A DNA stretch of 10,017 nucleotides from Cyclostephanos tholiformis (taxonomy: Eukaryota > Bacillariophyta > Thalassiosirophyceae > Thalassiosirales > Thalassiosiraceae), in assembly GCA_036939975.1 (NCBI GenBank), contig JALLPB010001395.1, forward strand, positions 1 to 10,017. The letters run 5' to 3'. Positions within the stretch are counted from its first letter, which is position 1. Every line of letters begins with the position of its first letter. Position numbers and translations under genes: made by a program. The notes under the pieces are model-generated. The model did not search any database, was not told the origin of the DNA, and saw only the letters and a list, made by a program, of their open reading frames with translations. Shown here piece by piece: positions 5,659 through 10,017 of the stretch.

Positions 5659-8165
5659 GCTCTTGACATGGTGCGGACTCTCCCTCTGGAACTTGTGCCA
5701 GCTGCAAGTGGTGCCAAGGGCTCCATGGGAGCTGGAGGGTTTGCAGGATGGCGAGTCACTGAGGGCTCAAATATGATGTCCAATTGATCCGAGGGGTCAA
5801 AGAGAGAGAAGGAGTCCGCGACGATATTGGAATCAGCCTGGGAAAGGTTGGACAAGATGGAAGTAGGTGTTGTCATTGTTGAGGAACCCATATGGGGAGT
5901 CTGTTGGTGGCTGATGATCAGTCGTTGCGACGGTGAGGGGGCATCATCATGATCTTCCATGGACAGCGTATTAGTCACGCGGACAAGCCCAGACAACTGG
6001 AGCCATGTTGTAGGTATGGCAACGTTGTGTCCACTGTGTTGCACGGTCTCAAAGAAGTCATCAAATCTGCAATGGTACTGAGGTGAGACACACCCCGTAT
6101 GCGGGTTTAGCACCAAGGATACATTCCGAGCATGATGAGGACTTGGACCAAGGTTGATTCCTAGATGGGCCCAAGGAGACCACTTGGGAATAGAGGAGCC
6201 AGACGATGGCTTGTTTTGCAGGGCAAAAACTGGGCAACCAAAAACATGTGCATGCTTTAGTTTTAGCCCAACCAGAATTGAGCTGAAGTGTTCAAGCCGC
6301 AAGGAGTTGTCATCGCGCACCGGCAGCACATTGTGCAGGTGGGGGGCATTGCGTAAAGTGTATGGCCAGAGGGCAAGATGGATGGCGGCAGGCCAGCGTT
6401 GGCGGGCGTGAAGGAGTTCCTTGCGCGTGCTCTTGGAAAGGTCACGAATGGCCTTCTCGGCGATCACATTTTGGAAATGGGCATTGACACCACAAAAGGT
6501 GAGGCGTTGACAGGCGTGTACGCATGCAGACTTGAAATCATTGTCGGCAAAGCGGCCATTGTTGCAGTGATAATGCTCAATGCGTACGCCATGTTGGTCG
6601 GCAAATCGTTCAAAGGCAAGTTTTGCGGCAACGGTTTCCTTGGAGGATAGGGACGTCATGAGGTGAACATACTGAAGTTGAGAGAAGTGGTCAACAAAAA
6701 CCGTGGCTGCCTTGTAGCGTTTCTTTGTGAGGGAACCCTTGAGTTGTGCAATGAATCCTACCTGAGTGGATATCATCTGGTCAACAGAGACGCATTGTCC
6801 AGGACGTGTCGCGACAAACACCTCACCTGCGTTGTCCTTTCCTTGCCAAAGAACCTTGGTCATAGCCCCGTAGAGGCAGCCGGCGCAAGTGGGCGGCTTG
6901 ACTTTTGCAAATTTCTTGGGAATCTTGTTGTTTGCAGCAAGAATCTTGAGTTTGGTGAAGGAAAGGTGACCGAGACGATGATGCCATCGCATAAGTTTGG
7001 CTTGGTCATCGGCAGCTATGACGTCAATGTGGTCTGATGCCTCCAAGGCTGGAGTGAGGTCGAAGGTGCGTGGGCCCATTCGTGTAACGGTGGGTGCATT
7101 CTCCTCCTGCTCAACTTCCTTTGCCTGATTGCTGGTGGGCGCCGTCACGTCGTCATGCGTCGCTCCATCAAAAACAGACGTGTCCACGTCATCGAGAAGG
7201 AGATTTTCCTCGGCAACAAACTCCTTGTCGATGTTCAAGCAAGACCCTGGTACCAGGAGGACACATTCGTGGCGGTGGAACTGAGCTTCCATCGCCTCGT
7301 GGAGGGCAACGAAGGCACAGTACGTGGATGTTGTTGGAGCGGTGCGGAAAGTCGGAGTGTTGGTGGAGGAGCTGTGTGGAACCAAGCGGCGGTAATGACC
7401 CTGACCCCAGATAAGGATGTAATGTTGGTCGTCGTTTTCCATTCGGGTGCTGGGTAGAGTTGGGTAGTGGTCGTTGGACATCTGTGCCCAGTGCTGCGGC
7501 GAGAGGAGACAATAGCACAAACCCGGCACGTAGACGATGTTTGGGATGCAAATTGTGTGTGTTTCACCATCGTCGTCCTCGATGGTAAAGACGAAAGTGC
7601 CTCGACCGAGAATTTCCAACCCTCCTTTGATCCCATCGACACGCCGTTTGTGATTATCAAGGATGAGTTCCTCAAAATAATCCTTCGACTTGACCATTGA
7701 GACCAAACAGTGGTTGTCAATCCCAATTTGGAAAGAGTCGGTGTCAAAGCGAACTGCGGATGGAGTTGACGAGGGGATGTTGAAACTGGCGTGACAGGCG
7801 ATGCGATGCAGGAGCGGTCCTGTCACGGGTGGGCAAGGTAGACGTCGGAGACGGAAAAACTTTGAAAAGAAGGACTCGACACGACAACCAACCTTGAAAA
7901 ACGACACAGCAGCGGCCATGAGAAGGTAGGTGCGAGGTAGGTGATGCGGTGGAGCAAGACATTGCGGCGGTCTTGCGATGATCTTCTTCTTGCGATGCTT
8001 GAGGGGATGACAATGGATACAAAGTTGGACGCCATGCCAAAGCCAACAGAAGCTGAGGAGCTTGGCGATGGCAAGGTGGAGCTCAGAAATGAGCCAAGAG
8101 AAGAGCGTGGGAAGGAAAAAGAAGCGTGCCAGCAAAAATTTACCAGTGTCGAGTGATTCGGCCAT
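5657..8165 (-). pseudogene. Element B pol fragment 1: hydrophobic N-terminus, protease and integrase
   Basis: The open frame is 5598-8165 (855 codons), last homologous near SRGRVRTMSR (residue 835). Residues 9-50 are strongly hydrophobic. Protease lies at about 136-230 with IGIDNHC, the catalytic Asp likely at 150 and a flap-like ILGRGT at 186-190. The integrase zinc-binding HHCC is H395, H400, C427, C430. In the core, Asp462 (SVDQM) and Glu570 (NVIAEK) are kept, but the second catalytic Asp is Asn535 (CNNGRF). The spacing 535-570 is 35, the DDX35E rule. FGCPVFAL and a Pro/Ser-rich linker follow before RT. This frame is the same as the last gag frame, separated by one TGA at 8211-8213. A 1-nt gain (or 2-nt loss) near 5656-5660 ends it. 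Confidence 0.92.
6561..6563 (-). other. Integrase catalytic Asp replaced by Asn
   Basis: The codon reads AAC (Asn535) after TGC. Retroviral-type integrases need Asp here, within a D-N-G motif, 35 residues before the catalytic Glu (Glu570 here). A G-to-A change in TGC-GAC would explain it, a CpG transition seen from the other strand. The integrase is expected to be inactive. Confidence 0.82.
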
Positions 8166-8210
8166 GGGTAGAGGGGCTACGATAGCCCAAAACCATGCCG
8201 GGGCGACAAG

Positions 8211-8213
8211 TCA
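8211..8213 (-). other. In-frame TGA between gag and pol
   Basis: Gag ends ...NMQCNMADE then TGA, and the same frame continues LVAPAWFWAIVAPLPMAESL into the protease frame. This could be a nonsense change from CGA, or a true gag stop that is read through. The next base is C (TGA-C), a context known to favour read-through. The sequence alone does not decide. Confidence 0.55.
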
Positions 8214-8678
8214 TTCGTCGGCCATGTTGCATTGCATGTTGGCAAGGAGGGCAGACCAACCGGGGTTGATGACGGTGGCTGAGGCAGCGTGCACAGCAAC
8301 GGTGTTGCAGCCTGCATCCGAGATGTCTCCTGCGCGTTCCTTGCCAACGTTGCAGTCGATGGCCTTGTGCCCTCCCCATGACATGTGGTGGTGACACCAG
8401 TGGAAGACGCGATCCTTGGGACCGACCTTCTTTTCCTTTGGCTCGCCTGCCTTGGGAGGAGTTTTCTTCCACTGCTCATCCTTCTTCTGATTTTTCTTGT
8501 TTGAGGTATCTTTCTTGTTTTTCTTCTTCTCATCCTTCTTGTCGCCGTGAGGCTCCTTCCCTTTCCTGTCCTTGGCGGCGGCCTTCTTCAGGTTAGGTCC
8601 GAGAGTGAGCTGGCCCTTCAGGGCGGTCAGCTCGGCTTGCATTGCGACGATGCGCTCCTCGTCGGGAGACTTAGTGCC
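8214..8678 (-). pseudogene. Element B gag fragment 3: Lys-rich region and zinc knuckle
   Basis: The frame reads GTKSPDEERIVAMQAELTALKGQLTLGP, then a very Lys-rich tract (about residues 32-92, many KKD/KKN runs) suited to nucleic-acid binding. A zinc-knuckle-like motif lies at residues 96-110 (WCHHHMSWGGHKAIDC; C-x2-H-x5-H-x4-C). The tail runs CNTVAVHAASATVINPGWSALLANMQCNMADE. It forms the nucleocapsid-like part that packages the RNA. A 1-nt loss at the G run opposite 8677-8679 separates it from the upstream gag piece. It ends in TGA at 8211-8213. Confidence 0.85.
8352..8396 (-). other. C-x2-H-x5-H-x4-C zinc-knuckle variant in gag
   Basis: The usual Gag knuckle is C-x2-C-x4-H-x4-C. Here the second Cys position is His and the central spacing is five, with a Trp three residues after that His. 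All four candidate ligands are present in a decayed copy. Confidence 0.6.
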
Positions 8679-9304
8679 CAAGTGCCATCTTGCTTGAGCA
8701 GATTGTACTTGTTCGTGGCAAGGAGGATGAGTTCATCATACGTGATGATGAGGGTGCCGTCGGTGTAAGATTCATGCATGCGCTTTATGTAGGAGCAGAA
8801 GTTGGAGCATGGGACTGCGGCATAGGCCAAGAAGGGGATATCGACTGGATCGTCAACGGTGTCCCCGCGTGCAATAATCTGGGAGTGATTGTTGTTGAAG
8901 TACGTATGTACTTGCTCAACATTGCCCTTGACTGATGCGCAGTAGGAAGCCAACTCCCTCAGATTCGCACGTAGGGTTTTGGTGGTGGCGACTGAATCGA
9001 TCGTGGCAATTTTCATGATTTTCTTGTGGAGGAGAGGCGCATATACAACATTGTTGATCTCATACTCGGATCAGAAAAGCAAGAGCCGAATCCGCGCAGC
9101 TGGAGTGAGCGTGGCAAGAATGCACTCGCCCATCATGGTGTTGTTTTGGCGGGCCCGCGCTTGGAACTGGGCTCCTGCTGGGGCACAGAAAACCTCACAT
9201 GCGGTGAGGAGTGTGGCGGGGTCAATCTGACCGTACTGATCGATGATGTTGATCAGTACCCCTGCTGCATTTGTGAAATGCGTAATTTGTTGGGTCCCCA
9301 TAGA
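8679..9304 (-). pseudogene. Element B gag fragment 2: capsid-like region with in-frame TGA
   Basis: After the frame change near 9303-9306 the sequence reads SMGTQQITHFTNAAGVLINIIDQYGQIDPATLL, up to ILATLTPAARIRLLLF. TGA at 9071-9073 interrupts it. The same frame then runs SEYEINNVVYAPLLHKKIMKIATIDSVATTKTLRANL, then HTYFNNNHSQIIARGDTVDDPVDIPFLAYAAVPCSNFCSYI and LATNKYNLLKQDGTW. This is the helical Gag capsid region of copia elements of this type, which assembles the virus-like particle. The TGA probably replaced CGA, since an Arg fits before SEYE. The piece ends at a 1-nt loss at 8677-8679 in a G run. Confidence 0.82.
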
Positions 9305-9792
9305 CCAGCCCGTTTGATGCACTTTGCCTGAAGTTCCGTGATGTAAACCACGGTCCTGTTGGATTTCATGTGGAAAGGAGCGGTGAGTGCCTTGCACCCT
9401 TCGTCGTACACCATTACTCCTGATTTCATCTGATAGTTGATGAGATGTTCATGATACACCATCGCGGGTGTGGCGGCGAATATGGCTGGAGCGGGAGGTG
9501 GAGGAGCAACGGCTCCCTCCAGAACAGCACCCCCAGCAGCGCCTGCTGCTGCGGCTGCTGCAGCAGTGGCGGTGGCATTGGCCTGGGCGGCCACTGCCTG
9601 GGCAGCTAAGGCATTGTTTGCCGCGCTGGCAGCACCTTGAGCGAGAGCTTGATTCTCATTTTGGAGTTGGATGATGTTTGCATTCAGATCGTTGTTCTGA
9701 TCGCGAAGGCCGTTGACTTCGGCTTGAAGGGCAGTCAGTAGTTGCTGGAATTGCACCAACTGCGCTTGGACTTCAGCGGCTCGAGCTGCCAT
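9305..9792 (-). pseudogene. Element B gag fragment 1: coiled coil and poly-alanine N-terminus
   Basis: ATG at 9790-9792 lies in a good initiation context (A at -3, G at +4) and opens gag. Residues 5-52 (AAEVQAQLVQFQQLLTALQA and on) follow a heptad-like pattern rich in Leu, Gln and Asn and should form a coiled coil. Residues 53-110 are an Ala/Pro low-complexity linker. Residues 111-163 (MVYHEHLINYQMKSG, FHMKSNRTVVYITELQAKCI) start the folded Gag domain. A 1-nt deletion near 9303-9306 shifts the frame; without it the frame runs to a stop at 9253-9255. The N-terminal coiled coil probably drives Gag multimerisation (inference). Confidence 0.85.
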
Positions 9793-9962
9793 GATTTCAA
9801 CGGGCGATTATTAGCGTTGCGGGGGTCGTAGAGTGACAAATCTCATGGAGATACTTCGAGGGGATCAATTCTCGAATATGTCGATGGTTGGCTTAGTGGG
9901 AGGATGACGAATCTTCCTGGAGTGTCCTACCTCCAATAAACCGTGTTATCGCAGAGGAAGCT
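9793..9962 (-). other. Leader between 5' LTR and gag, with an upstream ORF
   Basis: This 170-bp untranslated leader would carry primer binding and RNA packaging signals. It contains an upstream ATG at 9844-9846 with an 11-codon ORF (MRFVTLRPPQR) ending in TAA at 9811-9813, 18 bp before the gag ATG. Nothing else could be assigned in it. Confidence 0.7.
9945..9962 (-). promoter_or_regulatory. Candidate primer-binding site, possibly for an internal tRNA-iMet region
   Basis: By position the primer-binding site starts here, next to the 5' LTR. In element orientation it reads AGCTTCCTCTGCGATAAC and does not begin with TGG, so it does not fit a tRNA 3' end. Its complement holds CGCAGAGGAAGC, one base different from the D-arm of eukaryotic initiator tRNA-Met (CGCAGUGGAAGC in yeast). 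Priming from a tRNA-iMet fragment is known for Drosophila copia, although from another part of that tRNA. The match is short and suggestive only. Confidence 0.3.
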
Positions 9963-10017
9963 TGTGCTAATATTAGACTTGTAGGCTACAGACGGAGCAA
10001 TGGGCATCCCCAAAGCA
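9963..10017 (-). repeat. 5' LTR of element B (partial, last 55 bp in element orientation)
   Basis: It is identical over 55 bp to 3540-3594 and ends at the window edge. In element orientation this is the U5 end of the 5' LTR. About 284 further bases, including U3 and the TATA box, should lie to the right of the window. Confidence 0.93.

Larger units (their letters stand above)
3540..10017 (-). mobile_element. Element B: nearly complete Ty1/copia (CoDi-like) LTR retrotransposon, antisense, 5' LTR cut by the window edge
   Basis: In minus orientation the order is 5' LTR (partial), leader, gag, protease, integrase, reverse transcriptase, RNase H, polypurine tract, 3' LTR. Integrase before RT identifies Ty1/copia (Pseudoviridae-type) rather than Ty3/gypsy. 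The 55 bp of 5' LTR in the window match the corresponding end of the 3' LTR exactly. If the LTRs are equal in length (339 bp), the element spans 3540 to about 10301, roughly 6.76 kb. Four frameshifts, one or two in-frame TGA codons and an Asp-to-Asn change in integrase make it non-autonomous as read. Either it was mobilised in trans after decay, or some indels are sequencing errors. Left flank TTTTG (3535-3539) is the candidate target-site duplication. Confidence 0.93.

Noticed and set aside
7235..7747. A minus-strand open frame of 170 codons overlapping the protease region
   Set aside because: It lies in another frame of the same strand as the protease-integrase frame. It is Ser/Thr/Pro-rich without motifs and is a shadow frame.
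8211..9792. Programmed frameshifting as the explanation for gag lying in several frames
   Set aside because: There are two gag shifts within short distance, one of them a G loss in a G run, plus a stop codon and two further pol shifts. This scatter fits decay or sequencing error better than a single programmed site.

Overview
The window looks like an accessory, transposon-rich stretch of a eukaryotic nuclear genome. A diatom or related alga is the best guess: both retroelements resemble the Ty1/copia (CoDi-like) lineages known from diatoms and other stramenopiles, and the one host gene visible seems to have a short (113 bp) GT-AG intron. The organism assignment is inference. I see no bacterial-style operons, rRNA, tRNA or CRISPR.

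Layout. (1) 1-~345: AT-rich flank with no recognisable gene. (2) ~345-2377, plus strand: element A, a 5'-truncated, decayed Ty1/copia pol (chromodomain-like segment, reverse transcriptase, connection, RNase H), broken by a 22-bp tandem duplication, two smaller frameshifts and two in-frame TGA codons. (3) 2378-3166: no gene; probably the remains of element A's 3' end plus the upstream region of a host gene. (4) 3167-3539, plus strand: the 5' end of a probable host gene. Exon 1 (3167-3292), a 113-bp intron and exon 2 (3406-~3492) join in frame, and exon 2 encodes GALGVVFGDIG, the signature near the N-terminus of KUP/HAK potassium transporters. (5) 3540-10017, minus strand: element B, a nearly complete Ty1/copia LTR retrotransposon. 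In its own orientation, right to left, it has: the last 55 bp of the 5' LTR (9963-10017, cut by the window end); a leader with a possible primer-binding site and a small uORF; gag (coiled coil, poly-alanine, Lys-rich stretch, unusual zinc knuckle); protease; integrase; reverse transcriptase; RNase H; a polypurine tract (3879-3887); and the complete 339-bp 3' LTR (3540-3878), which has TGTGC...GCACA ends, a TATA box and two tandem duplications.

Element B cannot act on its own as read here. It has four frameshifts, one premature TGA within gag, a TGA at the gag/pol junction (possibly natural) and an integrase in which the second catalytic Asp is Asn. The main biological reading is that element B inserted, antisense, just after the GDIG exon of a KUP-type transporter, probably in its second intron. 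The rest of that gene is predicted beyond the right edge of the window, about 285 bp past position 10017.
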